A stretch of 64,000 nt of DNA. Origin: Thozetella sp. PMI_491. Its lineage: Eukaryota; Ascomycota; Sordariomycetes; Chaetosphaeriales; Chaetosphaeriaceae. The notes under the pieces are model-generated. The model was not told the origin of the DNA, ran no database searches, and saw only the letters and a list, made by a program, of their open reading frames with translations. Positions 24,215-35,220 of the stretch are shown here, piece after piece (position 1 is the first letter of the stretch; every line of letters starts with the position of its first letter). The position numbers and the translations under genes are program-made. The stretch spans positions 374,118-438,117 of the forward strand of contig MU270031.1 in assembly GCA_021432635.1 (NCBI GenBank), written 5' to 3'.

Positions 24215-25588
24215 ATCGAATGGTGCGGGGGTTTAATGGATACTCAGGTAATGATGAGCTATCAACTTTTGGGCTGCTCGAGAGGCGGCAACTCGAAGCC
24301 GGCTACAGCTAAGGACCAGACGCCTCGATTCCGCGCCACGGCGGTTGCAATAGCCTCCTCAATTGGGCCTGAAAGATGCAGCAGCTTCAACAAAAATGCT
24401 TAGGAAATACAGTGATGATTCATTGCAAACACGATGTTTGCCGTACCTGGCCGGGGAGTAAAAGACGAGGAGAGATAAGAGGCCGAAGGTTGACAGCGCA
24501 AGAGATGGGAACTATTAATCTAGGCAGGCAAGGCAGGTAAGGGGCCACCGCATTCCTTCCTGTATTGGTAAGCGCCATAGTACAACACAGCGGATGCTCG
24601 GCACCGGCCCCACCCATCGGCGTCCGGGTTGCGGAATTCGATCCCGACCGCGGGCCGATGTGTATTCCGTATGCATATACAAATCGGGAGGCTCCGACGA
24701 CTGCGGTTACGGAGTAGACGCTTGATAAGACGGGCAATCTGTGGGTCGCAGCCATACATCCTGCTCCTGTCTCGCAACCTGGCTCCCATCCTATCTCGCT
24801 ACTACTTATATCCTGGCTGCGCGGGGTTAGCGAGTGCCGGGGCATGGCCCTCGGGCAGCAGTGGTCTCTACAGTCAAGTTGTGAGAGCTTAAGCCGCTAT
24901 AGGTGGTAAACCTAAGACGCTGAGACTCTGATGTAACCGGGAAGGTTGGCGAGAAATCTTGAGCTAGCTTTGGCCGATACTATGTGCCAATAGGCCAAAC
25001 ATTGGTGCAATACGAACCGAGGCTCTATTTGCTAGGCATCTATCTATACCGTAAAACCTGGCGTTATAATTAAGAAGGCGATCTATGAAGGATTTTTCTT
25101 CTTTTTTGACAGTGACAGAAGAAATAAATACATCGTGAGGAGGCTAGGAAGTAATCGTGGTGCCGATTAAGAGGCTGCGTATCTGGGTGTGGAGACCCAT
25201 ATCTGATTATTCTGCTCTGGCGATTCCTTCCAATATACTCCCTAGCCAGGCAGGGAGCCATGTGTAGTAATGTTACCTAACTTACTGGACCCTGCTTATT
25301 CCCTCCTATTATTGGAGCGGAGCTTGCTCGTCGGACTCTGCACTCGTTTGTGTCTCGGCACCAGCACCAACACTTAAGCGCCATGGCAAAACCCTAACCC
25401 TGAATCCGAGCCGAGCCGAACTTCCTCATTAATAGTTTCGCGCCAGGAGGATCCACACGCACGCGCCACATCCCTGCCAAACGCGTAGCGGGACAACCGG
25501 TGGCCGAAGAAGTCGACTACCACCACCACAACACCCGAGCACCCGAGTCATCTTTGCCCGCGACATCATGGCATAGCGACATCCTCGC
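24215..25588. other. Divergent intergenic region
   Basis: About 1.4 kb between the minus-strand MFS gene and the plus-strand hypothetical gene. It must contain both promoters. The part near 24.9-25.3 kb is more AT-rich than its surroundings, with many TA steps, and contains no supportable gene. Confidence 0.5.
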
Positions 25589-26429
25589 ATGCCACCACCG
25601 CTCACCTCGCCGCCCAACCCAGGAGCACATCCCGTTCCTGCCATGTTCGCTGTAAAACCCTCGCCAACACCGCCCTTCGTGTTCGGTCGCGACCCCGCGT
25701 CACCCTACCGTCCGGCCGTTTCCTCGCCGCTGTCGTCCAGCCCCCTCCGGCAGTCCTCATCGCCGCCGCTCTCGCCCCTTGACAAGAACGCCCTGCTACG
25801 CCCGCGGGAGACACAATCCTCGCCCATCATGTCTATGTCCGCCGTCAAACCTATCCCGTTCAAGTTCGCGGGCCGCACAGCGCGTCCCAACCCCCTGGTG
25901 CAGAAGCGCGACGATGCCCGGGAGGGCCGAAGGATGCTGTTCCTGAACAACGTGCGGCAGCGCGCCGAGGACCAGAAGTGGGAGCGGAGAGGCGGAGAAA
26001 ACGAGGTTGGTTCATTCCCGTTTCCACCCCCGTAGTTGGGCGCCGGAGCCTCAGACTAACCCTTCTGCTCAACAGCTTCTCCGCCTCGAATGGACACGCT
26101 TGACCCGTGAGCTCCACCAGGCGAAAGATACCGACAGTGAAGGCTTTGTCCAAGATTCCGACCTCGAGGAAGCGTGGCAGCTACAAGGAAACCTGTCACC
26201 CCGCATCGAGGTCGACATGGACGCCCAGATGGTCGACGCCCTGGAGCAGGAGGAGGCGGCGGAACTTGACGCGCTCGTTTCCTCGCTACCCCAGCCATCC
26301 TCTTCACAATCCGACCCGGGCTCGTCGTTCTTCTCGGACGACGACGACTACGATGCCCTCTTCAACGACCTGGTGGAGCATGCGAACGACCCTTACATGG
26401 CCGCGTCCCAAGATATCGAGATGTTGTAA
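25589..26429 (+). CDS. Hypothetical acidic protein
   Basis: Two exons, 25589-26005 and 26076-26429, join in phase 0 for 256 aa. A second in-frame ATG at 25643 has a better start context and could be the true start. The N-terminal half is Pro/Ser-rich and basic. The exon junction lies in a charged, conserved-looking segment (QKWERRGGENE followed by LLRLEWTRL). The C-terminal half is strongly acidic, with a run of Asp near FFSDDDDYDALF. I recognise no domain. The composition suggests an intracellular, possibly nuclear, intrinsically disordered protein, but that is inference. Confidence 0.7.
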
Positions 26430-26880
26430 TTCATAGCTGGAGGCGGCGCACAGTATTTCATCGCGGCGTATTGACGGTATGGATGGGGTTCTTTGTGTGA
26501 TTTAGTAGGGTTTGCCTGGGAGTTTAACGGATAGAGACACGGTTTGGGGGATTTGGGCCCTCCCGTAGCAGGCGTTGGGAGCAGAGAGGATATCACTCTC
26601 CGACATGTCTACGGAACATGTCGCGGCGACTTGCCATGGAGTCATTTTTGTCGCTATCTCTAGCTGTACCAGTACACAATAGACACTCGAGAGGGTATCT
26701 ACCGGCACTACATCAGACCTCGGTCGCGTTCGTCGTGTTCGTCAATCGTTCTAAGTGCTCATTTGCATGGGCCAAACCTCGCATAGGCATCGCGCCTGGC
26801 GGACGCCAAACCTGTATTCTAGCCTCGCAACCCGCGGCCGATCTGGTGCTTATACCAAAGCACCTATACCATCTTGGACT
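26430..26880. other. Convergent 3' flanks
   Basis: About 450 bp between the stop of the acidic hypothetical gene and the stop of PEX19 on the other strand. No gene seen; it should contain the two 3' UTRs. Confidence 0.6.
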
Positions 26881-28085
26881 CTACTGCATGTTGCAATTGT
26901 CGTCGGACATGTTCAAAGCATCTTGTGCCGATGGCATGTCTCCGACCAGGTCGGCCGGTGGCGAGCCTTGAGCTTGCATCTGCACTGCACATTAGCCAAG
27001 CGTGGTCTTTGGGGCGAAAAGGAAGCCTCGCGTTGCTGCTGCCCGTGTTGCCGGTGGACGGGGCTCGAGGGACTTGCCTTCTGCATCCTATCCACAATGT
27101 ACTCCCGGTCCGCGGCGTTCTCGTCTTTGAAGGTCGGCTCTTCGAACTTGGCGACGATCTCGCGCACCAGCGCACGCTGCTCCTCGTAGCGCTTCAGGTC
27201 GGCCTCGGGCGTCGTGGCGCGGTTCTTCTCCAGCCAGGCGGGGAACTTGTCGTCGAGCTCCTTCATGGGCTCGTACAGAATCTCCTTGTTGGTCAGCTGC
27301 TCCATCATGCCCAAGAGCATCTTGGAAAACTCCTCCTCGCCTCCTTCGCCGCCCGGCCCGCCTAGCCCACCCATTCCGCCGGCCTCCATCTGCTTGAGCA
27401 GCTCAGCCATGAAGTCGTCCGAGCTGTCGGCGCTCGCTGCCGCCGTCGCCTGTTCGCCAGACGCCTGCATGCGCTCCATCGTCTGCCGGATCGTGTCCTG
27501 GAACGAACCCGACCCCGAGGCGCCTGGGGCGGCGGCCTTGGGAATATTCTCTGCTGAGGGCATGTCACCGGCCGAGGCGGCGGCGCCTAGCTCTTTGAAT
27601 ATGCTCTCAAACTGTGCCTGCATCTCGGGCTGCGCGTGGGTCAGCAAGCCGTGCTCTTTGAATCTTCCAGTAGAAGCTTACCGAAGAGTCGATCTCGCCT
27701 AGAAGATCGGCCATTCCGGCCTGAAGCTGCTTGGCGAAGTCATCATCGGATAAGATGCCATCGATACTCGGCTCCCCTGCAGGAGCCGGAGCAGGAGCCG
27801 GAGCAGGAGCGACAGCTTCGGCGGGCCTTCCTGGTCCTGATGCAGTCTCGGGCTTCTTTGACTCAACTTTCAAAGAAGAAAAGTCATCAAGCATATCTGG
27901 AGTGGTGTCAGCCTTGGGTGTCGGCAGGTCCGGAGGAAGGCTGCTGGGGTGCGCATACCATCTAGGTCGTCGAGGTCATCCTCATCCGGATCTGGCACTT
28001 CTTCTTCTTCGACTGCCCCCGCTTCTATCTTGGCGTCCTCCACCTTCGCCTTTGCCGGGTCGACATCGCTTTCCTTTGTGGCCAT
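26881..28085 (-). CDS. pex19: Peroxin-19, peroxisomal membrane protein import receptor
   Basis: Four exons on the minus strand: 28085-27959, 27896-27682, 27629-27078, 26979-26881, giving 330 aa. Pex19 is the cytosolic chaperone and receptor that binds newly made peroxisomal membrane proteins and delivers them to Pex3. Visible features are the acidic N-terminus (DPDEDDLDDLDD) followed by MLDDFSSL, the Pex3-binding region, an Ala/Pro-rich linker, and the conserved C-terminal domain (FSKMLLGMMEQLTNKEILYEPMKEL, KFPAWL, RYEEQ). The last exon restores GSPPADLVGD and ends in CNMQ, a CaaX box predicted to be farnesylated. The last intron (27077-26980) begins GCAAGT, so it is a GC-AG intron. Without it the frame loses the conserved tail. 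Confidence 0.95.
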
Positions 28086-29346
28086 TCTCGTCGGTTCAGC
28101 GAAGGCCTGAGCAAGCTGGGGAGGTGTAGGGAGGCGGCGGCTGTGAGTGTTAAATTGTTAACAAGCCGAGGGATTCCCAGGGCAGAGAACCCCACGTTGA
28201 AGAGTAGCCTCGGGTTTGGTTCATGCGACAGCCGACAACCCGTATTAGCAGACCACCCAGCATGTAACGAGCTGTAGTCCAAGGGCTGCCGGGTTTACGA
28301 GGAATTCTATGAAGAAAGGGGTTCGCGTTTCCAAGGAGAAAAAAGAAGCACACGCCAGGCGACAATCAAGCTTGACCAAGGCGGTCGTGGCAGGTGATGG
28401 TGAATTGCATGTGCGAACCCAACTGGCCGGGTGGGAGGTGACGCCCCACTGCAGGTATCCGACCCGTCAAGAGCCGAGCTAAACCAGTTGGACTGAAGTG
28501 TGGCTACCCATCCTCGTTTGGCATGTCGGCGTTTACCACGTACGCATTGTGCAAGTCGGCGTCGGCGGGCCTCCTTTCACGCTAGATGTGCACACGCTGT
28601 GCACTCCAGTCGCGTTTCTTGGATGCCACTGTGCGCCCAAGCTTGTCAAGGAAAGGCTACAGCCATCCGCATCTTTCTTGGTTGTACATAGTGGCCAAGG
28701 ACCACCGTCGGCTGGGATCTGCGGGGACAGAATATTGGGAGCTGCGCTGCAAGAGAGACGGTTTCTTTGGCGGGCGTGGGCTGCTTGAAAGAAGCACAGA
28801 GAGGCCGCACACTCTCCGTCGGCGACCAGAATATTCGGCACCACCACACGGACCCTCAGGATTGCAGATATCTGCTGCGACCGTCCAGAGGAGGCAACCC
28901 TAGTTTCTAAAAGGCTGTTGCGCCCCCCTCGCCCGCCACCCTTTCCCCGTTTTCCGCTTCGAGCCGCCAGCAGCAAGCCGGCGCAACTTTTGGACCGCGA
29001 GGCAAGCAGAAATTCACCTCCACCACCTCAACCCTTCGCCGCGCTCCCACGCTTTTCTCCCCCCTTCCCCGATCAACACACAGCGGTTCATCCGACTTGC
29101 GTCCCAACACCCCGCAAATCCCTCTCTCTCTCCCCACGGCCTGACGGGCATCTCCGCGACTGCTCCCCCCACACTCCAACCCCATCCCGCAACATCTCGC
29201 GGTCGTCGCGCTCAGCCTCGCCCCACGTTTGACGTCGCATGCCCGCGCTCACTGCGACGATACTTGCGCCAGAGACCGAACCAGAACGCCGGCAGCTCTC
29301 TCTTTCTCTCCAAGAAATACCTCGTCTGTTCAGCTGACCGGTCACC
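28086..29346. other. Divergent region between pex19 and ubc9
   Basis: About 1.26 kb containing both promoters. The right part (28.92-29.34 kb) is very pyrimidine-rich on the plus strand, consistent with the transcription start region and 5' leader of ubc9. No gene seen. Confidence 0.5.
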
Positions 29347-30076
29347 ATGTCGTTGTGCCAAAATCGTCTCCAGGAAGAGCGGTACGTCCCTCCCCCCCTT
29401 CTCCCGGCCCTCGCCGTCACCGCTCGCCTGCCGAGTGCCAACCCAATACCATGCTCGCTTGGCTGACCTGGATCCTCCAACCATAGGAAGTCGTGGCGGA
29501 AAGACCATCCGTTTGGCTTCTTCGCTCGACCTAAGCGCACCGACAACGGCGTGCTCGACCTCAAGGTCTGGGAGTGTGGCATCCCAGGCAAGGAGAAGAC
29601 CATCTGGGAGGGCGGGTTGTTCAAGCTCACCATGACATTTCCTGAGGGTATGCAGAACCTCGCTCGGCCACGCCCCACGCCTCGTGCCTTCCAAAGGTTT
29701 TTTTGCTAATGGCTTATCTGACAGAATATCCCACGAAGCCTCCCAAGTGTATGTGCAAGACATCCCGCGCACCCACCTAGGTCCTAGAGGTCACTTGACT
29801 AACTCACGTGTTTGCCCTGCAGGCAAGTTTGTACCGCCACTCTTCCACCCCAACGTCTACCCGTCCGGCACCGTCTGCCTGTCGATCCTCAACGAGGAGG
29901 AGGCATGGAAGCCTTCCATCACCGTGCGTCAGATCCTCCTCGGCGTCCAGGACCTGCTGAACGACCCCAACCCCGAGTCCCCCGCGCAGGCGGATGCCTA
30001 CAACCTCTTTAAGAAGGACCGTACCGAGTACGAGAAGCGGATCAAGCGGGTGGTGCGTGAGAATCCCGCGCCCTGA
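29347..30076 (+). CDS. ubc9: SUMO-conjugating enzyme E2, Ubc9
   Basis: Four exons, 29347-29381, 29487-29647, 29725-29748, 29823-30076, give 157 aa, the usual length of Ubc9. The third exon is only 24 nt and encodes YPTKPPK. Ubc9 takes SUMO from the E1 as a thioester on its active Cys and passes it to lysines of nuclear and other targets. The sequence shows the E2 fold landmarks: [10 protein letters not shown] near the N-terminus, the PPKCKF motif, the HPNVYPSG turn and the active-site Cys92 in GTVCLSIL, and the insert EEEAWKP specific to the Ubc9 branch. The C-terminus ends in RENPAP. I chose the ATG at 29347 because it gives the normal Ubc9 N-terminus. Confidence 0.97.
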
Positions 30077-31633
30077 AGACGGCGGCAGAAAATGAAAACA
30101 GAGGGAGAGAGAGACAGAGGGATGGTACGTATGTCTCTCTACCACCCTCTCCCCCCACGCACAAGGTGAGGCGGGGATGCGGCATGGAGGTGGAGGAGAT
30201 AGCTTTCCTAGGGTAATCCTACGGATGCACGACCGGCATGAAGGGGAAAAGGAACGGTCGGACTAGGACGGATGGCTACGGAGTTTTCGAGGAACAATAC
30301 CTCGGTGGCATGGCCCCGCTGCGTCTGGAGTTTTTTATTGAGATGGCAGCTTGGATGATGGACCGCCGGGATCCATCCCTCTGCCCGTAAGATGCGCTCT
30401 TGGTCGGGTTCATACTTTTACCCGGCCCACGCTGTATCAGCGAATCTAGCTGAATGACGAAACGAAGATATCACCCCACTGCCAGGTCGAATTCCTAGTG
30501 TGTGCTGCATTTGAGTCCTGTTTCAGGGCGTACGGGGGTAGGGGGAGGGGGCAGCTCCGCTCCAGGTAGAGGAGGGAGAGCTCTACCAGGTCCTCTGTGC
30601 CGTGGCCGACATGCCTGGCCCTTGCCCCCCTCGACTTTGGGAATGTGACACGACATGACGGAGACTAGCGCATGTACATGGCATCGTTCCGCACCGCTAA
30701 GGCCAAGAGATTTTAACTATTCTTTTTGCTCGTGAAAGTAGCTGTCGGTAGCCTCGATACATTTCTCTTTTCTCTCAGTCTGCCAACCCGCTCCCCCGCC
30801 CTTTACCCCCCCTTCCTCCCCCACGTATTTGCGCGCTTCAAGACGTAAGAGCAGCGGCTACTCCTCACCATCCTTTGCCATTGATAGGTCCCTTACACCG
30901 GGACGCACACCGGGTTGCCGGACCGGGCGCGCATCGCAGATGGAGGTCGCTCACGTGGACCAGACGGGCATTTCATGGCTTGCCGCGATAAGTCAGGAAC
31001 CTGACTCTTATCAAGCCGGGTTAGGTAATTCTCTCCCGGTACGGCGCCGGGTCGGCCAATGAAGAGGCTGGCCGACATCGGCCGGTACTGGGGGAGATCA
31101 GGTACCCAGGGGACCCAGGGGACCCAGGGAACCGTGGCAAGCGTGGCTACAGAGTCGCAGAGTCACCACCTAGAACCACCTGGGCTCGCTGGGGGACGCA
31201 GGCGGACCCTCTTAGCTGGCTCAAAATTCCCTAGCTCGCCTGGATGGACGGGGCCTAGGGGACCCGGGCGTGGTCGCTGTATCAAAGAACCGGTAGCCAA
31301 ATTTGGCTTCAACACAAACATTTTCTGGGAGCTTGTGACTCTTACCCTTCCTCCTCTACCCCAAATCTGCTGCTTCTCGATCCTCGCCGTAGCGTCTCTG
31401 GATTCTACTCCCACGCTGCTCATCCCACTCTGGCCTGGCCTTGCTGCTGCCACGTTACACGTACCGCTTACACCATCTCCAAAGCTCCCTTCTTCCGCCC
31501 CCCGCGAGCTCAAGTATAAAGCACCGCGCGTTCGCTTGTCTGCCGAGACAAGACCCAGCACTTGCACGCCAGTACTTCCTCCTCGGGGACCTCTAAAGAG
31601 CAGCAATATCTACGGAAGCCCGAAGTCGCCAAG
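30077..31633. other. Intergenic region between ubc9 and asparagine synthetase
   Basis: The left part is the 3' flank of ubc9 and the right part the promoter and leader of the asparagine synthetase gene. It holds a GATA/TGACTC inverted repeat (30987-31012) and three tandem copies of a GGACCCAGG-like 9-mer (about 31103-31130). No gene seen. Confidence 0.55.
30987..31012. promoter_or_regulatory. Inverted GATA sites flanking TGACTC-like half-sites
   Basis: A near-perfect inverted repeat: GATAAGTCAGG, a two-base centre, then CCTGACTCTTATC. Each outer arm is a GATAAG element, the core bound by nitrogen GATA factors (AreA/NIT2). The inner parts resemble half of the Gcn4/CPC1 site TGACTCA. It lies about 620 bp upstream of the asparagine synthetase start codon. 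Control by nitrogen or amino-acid starvation is an inference from these motifs. Confidence 0.45.
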
Positions 31634-34213
31634 ATGTGTGGAATATTTGCTTGCCATTGGTGCGTCAGCTCCCAATCTTTATATTCTTCTCTTCTTTTTT
31701 TTATTACCAAAAGCTGTCCTGGCTTTTGCTTGCCGCCCTTTTTTCCCTTCTGTCGCGTTTGGGTTGCGATCGAGTCATCGATGGAGGGGCAACTGCTTGG
31801 GCTTTTTTTTTTTTGCCCCGCCATGTCCGCTCCTCGGCTTGTCACCAATGCGCTTCGACACATTGTCATCACAATACCTCATAGCAGAGACGCTTCACAG
31901 AAGCCATCACTGACACCGCCCTAGTCATCCAGACGTACAAAAATTCAAGCCAACAGCCCTCCGGCTTTCCAAGGCGTATGTACTGCCCAATTGACCTCGG
32001 CAAGGCTCTCGGGACCGCTCAATTGACGTTTCTTATCTCTGCAGTGTCCGGCACAGGGGACCTGATTGGAGTGCGTGCTCCTCCTATCGCTTCTGACTCA
32101 CGTCCATACTCTAACCAACCGTGCTTCTCACAGGTGGCAGCGTTATCTCTAACAACACGAGTATGATATACACCCGGTCCTCGGGGTGATCCTTCGCAGA
32201 TAGGGACGTTCCACTGACCTCTACACCGCAGTTCTGTGCCATGAGCGCCTCAGCATCGTCGGCGTCGGTACGTGTCACCCTCCCCCGCCCCCCCCCTTCC
32301 CGTGCCTAACGTCCCTCCCGGTGTCTCCTACTCTCCTGACCGGCTTCGGCTGACATGATAACAGAGAGCGGTGCCCAGCCCCTCACCAATGCGGACGACA
32401 CCATCGTGCTCGCCGTCAATGGCGAAATCTACAACCACAGGTTGATCCGCAAGAACCTCAAGACTCCCTACCACTTCAAGACCACATCCGACTGCGAGGT
32501 CATCATCCCTCTGGTGCGCTTCCTCCCCCCAACCCGGGCTCTTTGCCCACAGATCCTCTCACGGGGGCTCGAGGCGGAGCAGGCAAGCTGACAATGGCGG
32601 CGGCTGTAGTATATGGAATATGGCATCGACGCCCCCAAGTACCTCGACGGCATGTTCTCGTTCGTCCTGTACGACAAGAAGCTGGACCGCACGATAGCTG
32701 CCCGCGACCCCATTGGCATCACCACCTTTTATCAGGGCTGGTCGTCCAAGGAGCCTGACACGGTGTACTTTGCTTCAGAGCTTAAGTGCCTACACCCCGT
32801 GTGCGACAAGATTGAATCGTTCCCCCCCGGCCACGTCTACGACAGCAAGACCAAAGAGCGCACGCGCTATTTTGAGCCCACATGGTGGGACGGCGCGAGG
32901 ATCCCGGAGACGCCGCTGGACCTGAAGCTGCTGCGCGAGACCCTCGAGAAGTCAGTGCGCAAGCGGCTCATGGCCGAAGTGCCATATGGTGTCTTGCTCT
33001 CCGGAGGACTCGACTCGAGTTTGGTAGCCTCGATCGCCCAGCGCGAATCCCTCCGCCTCAGGAAACTGGCCGAGGAGGCAGGCGCCGCGGATGGTCCCAC
33101 GCCCACGGAAGGCGACCTGGACAAGGGCGAGGGCTTGGTCGGCATTGACGACGACAACAAGCTGTCGACCATGACCTTCCTTCCCCAGCTCAACTCCTTC
33201 TCCATCGGCCTCCCAGGGTCTCCCGACAACGAGGCCGCGCTCAAGGTGGCCAAGTTCCTCGGCACCAAGCACCACGTCATGACATTCACCATCGAGGATG
33301 GCCTGAACGCCTTGTCCGACGTCATTTACCACCTAGAGTCGTACGACGTCACCACCATCCGCGCCTCGACCCCGATGTATTTGCTCTCCCGCAAGATCAA
33401 GGCCATGGGCATCAAGATGGTGCTCAGCGGCGAGGGCAGCGACGAGATCTTTGGCGGCTACCTGTACTTCCACGCAGCCCCAGACAAGTCTGAGTTCCAC
33501 CAGGAGTGCGTCCGGCGCGTCAAGAACCTCCATCTCTCCGACTGCCTGCGCGCCAACAAGTCGACCTCGGCCTGGGGTCTGGAGGCGCGCGTACCCTTCC
33601 TGGATAAGGAGTTCCTCGAGGTGTCCATGAACATCGACCCGAAGGAGAAGATGATCACCAAGGAGCGGATCGAGAAGTACATACTCCGCAAGGCCTTTGA
33701 CACCTCGGACGACCCGAGTGCCGAGCCCTACCTGCCCGAGAGCATCCTGTGGCGCCAGAAGGAGCAGTTCTCGGACGGTGTCGGATACGGATGGATTGAC
33801 GCCCTCAAGGACAACGCCGAGCTGCATGTGACGGACGAGATGATGAAGAACCCGAAGCCCGAATGGGGCGATGACATCCCGGATACCAAGGAGGCGTAAG
33901 TCGAGCCCGCAGTGCCCCTTTGGGCCGCTGCATGACCTGTCTCTCCCTCTGTTTGGATGATGGGATGGTGCTAATGTTGGATTGATCGCCTAGTTACTGG
34001 TACCGTCTCATGTTCGACGAGCTCTTCCCGCCTACCTGCGCCTCCACGGTCATGAGGTGGACGCCTACCTGGTCGAAGCAGACCGACCCCAGCGGAAGGT
34101 GAGTTTATTTATGCTGACCATACAATGGTCCACTGCCTCTTTAGTCTGCCATCGGAACTAACACCTGCCACAGAGCCATTGCCACCCACAACGCCAAGTA
34201 CGAGACCGCCTAG
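31634..34213 (+). CDS. asn-2: Asparagine synthetase (glutamine-hydrolysing)
   Basis: Nine exons: 31634-31659, 31925-31975, 32045-32070, 32134-32160, 32232-32267, 32365-32513, 32610-33895, 33994-34098, 34174-34213, giving 581 aa. The enzyme makes asparagine from aspartate using ATP and glutamine amide nitrogen in the cytosol. After removal of the start Met, Cys2 (MCGIF) is the nucleophile of the class II glutaminase domain; [16 protein letters not shown] and the later part of the domain follow. The synthetase domain carries the ATP-pyrophosphatase loop SGGLDSS (residues ~236-242) and [12 protein letters not shown]. The 5' third is cut into tiny exons (26-51 nt), all of which splice in frame to the conserved protein. 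The symbol follows the Neurospora name and is tentative. Confidence 0.96.
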
Positions 34214-35220
34214 ACGTCTGGGCGGAAAGGTGTGTATGGTCAGTGGGACTAGTGTCTAGCTAGAGTTGAGACGTGGTCTCTGGTTATGGTCTCGCTCTCA
34301 TCCAGGACGAACAGGCGGACGGGGCGTTGTGAGAAGGGGAGGGGAGGGGGAGTTGAGACACGGCATCTGGATTAAATAGCCGTGGCACCAATAGAACGAA
34401 ACAAAAGTTGCAAGCCAATGCCGACCGTCCATTTTTCTACGGCTACGGGATCTCTGTACCCAGTGTCTCTGGCTGAGCCAAAGGAAAGACCTGCTGCTGC
34501 TAGTGCGCGGACCATATCTGTCGACGGCGGTGTAGCTTCATGCGACTATCCTCGAAAAACTGCAAGTTCCCGCGCAAGGCAGGAAGCGATGGTTTGCCTT
34601 TTTCTTCTCCCTTGGAGGTCCGCCAAGAGGACGCACCGGCGGGAGCGGTGAAAGAGTATAAAAAGAACGAGTTGCTCCCGCCAGAGAGAGCAGAAAACAG
34701 AGACTTGTTCTCCCCTCTTGGAATAGCAGGCCCCGCCGACCGCAGAAACAGGCATCCGCGGGCTACTCGTCAACGTGCATCGCGCAATCGGCGTCATGGC
34801 ATAAACGATTTAAAATTATCCAGCCCCAGTTGTTGACTTCTGTTGAGCTCCTCCCCCCCTTGGGAAGGAAACCCCTTAGTGATCACTTGACCCTCCATCC
34901 GCCCTAGCGCGGCAACACCTTTGGGGAGCGCTTGGACAAGTCGGGCCAAAACGGCCCACGTGGTTGAATCGACCCCCGGGCGTGGCCCGCCCGCGCATTG
35001 GACGCATTGGACGCATTGGACGCATTGGAGTTCCGGCTTGCCCAGCTGCCAATCACCATCCAAAACAGCTCTGACGATAAATTTGGTCGGCTTTCGTGAC
35101 ACCTCTCCCGACTCAACACCTTCTCGTCCAATTTTCATCCCACGATCCATAACCCCCGTCCCTTCGAGCCATCTCCCAAAGCCCTCAATCCCTTTCTCTC
35201 CTCCCCAAAATACCGTCATC
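34214..35220. other. Intergenic region with the porin promoter
   Basis: About 1 kb: the 3' flank of asparagine synthetase, then the promoter of the porin gene. The promoter part has four tandem ATTGG elements (34997-35028) and one CCAAT (35049-35053), followed by pyrimidine-rich DNA up to the ATG. No gene seen. Confidence 0.55.
34996..35029. promoter_or_regulatory. Tandem array of four inverted CCAAT boxes
   Basis: Four copies of a 9-bp unit containing CATTGG, at exact 9-bp spacing, with ATTGG at 34997, 35006, 35015 and 35024. ATTGG is CCAAT read on the other strand, the core site of the fungal HAP/CBC complex. A further CCAAT lies in direct orientation at 35049. The array is about 190-220 bp before the start codon of the mitochondrial porin gene, and HAP complexes are known regulators of respiratory genes. 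Function here is an inference. Confidence 0.6.

Noticed and set aside
24890-25260. AT-rich stretch as a relic of repeat-induced point mutation
   Set aside because: There is no second copy in the window and no transposon-derived frame, so the composition alone does not support it.
31103-31130. Tandem GGACCCAGG units as an operator
   Set aside because: Three copies of a GC-rich 9-mer match no regulator site known to me and look like replication slippage.
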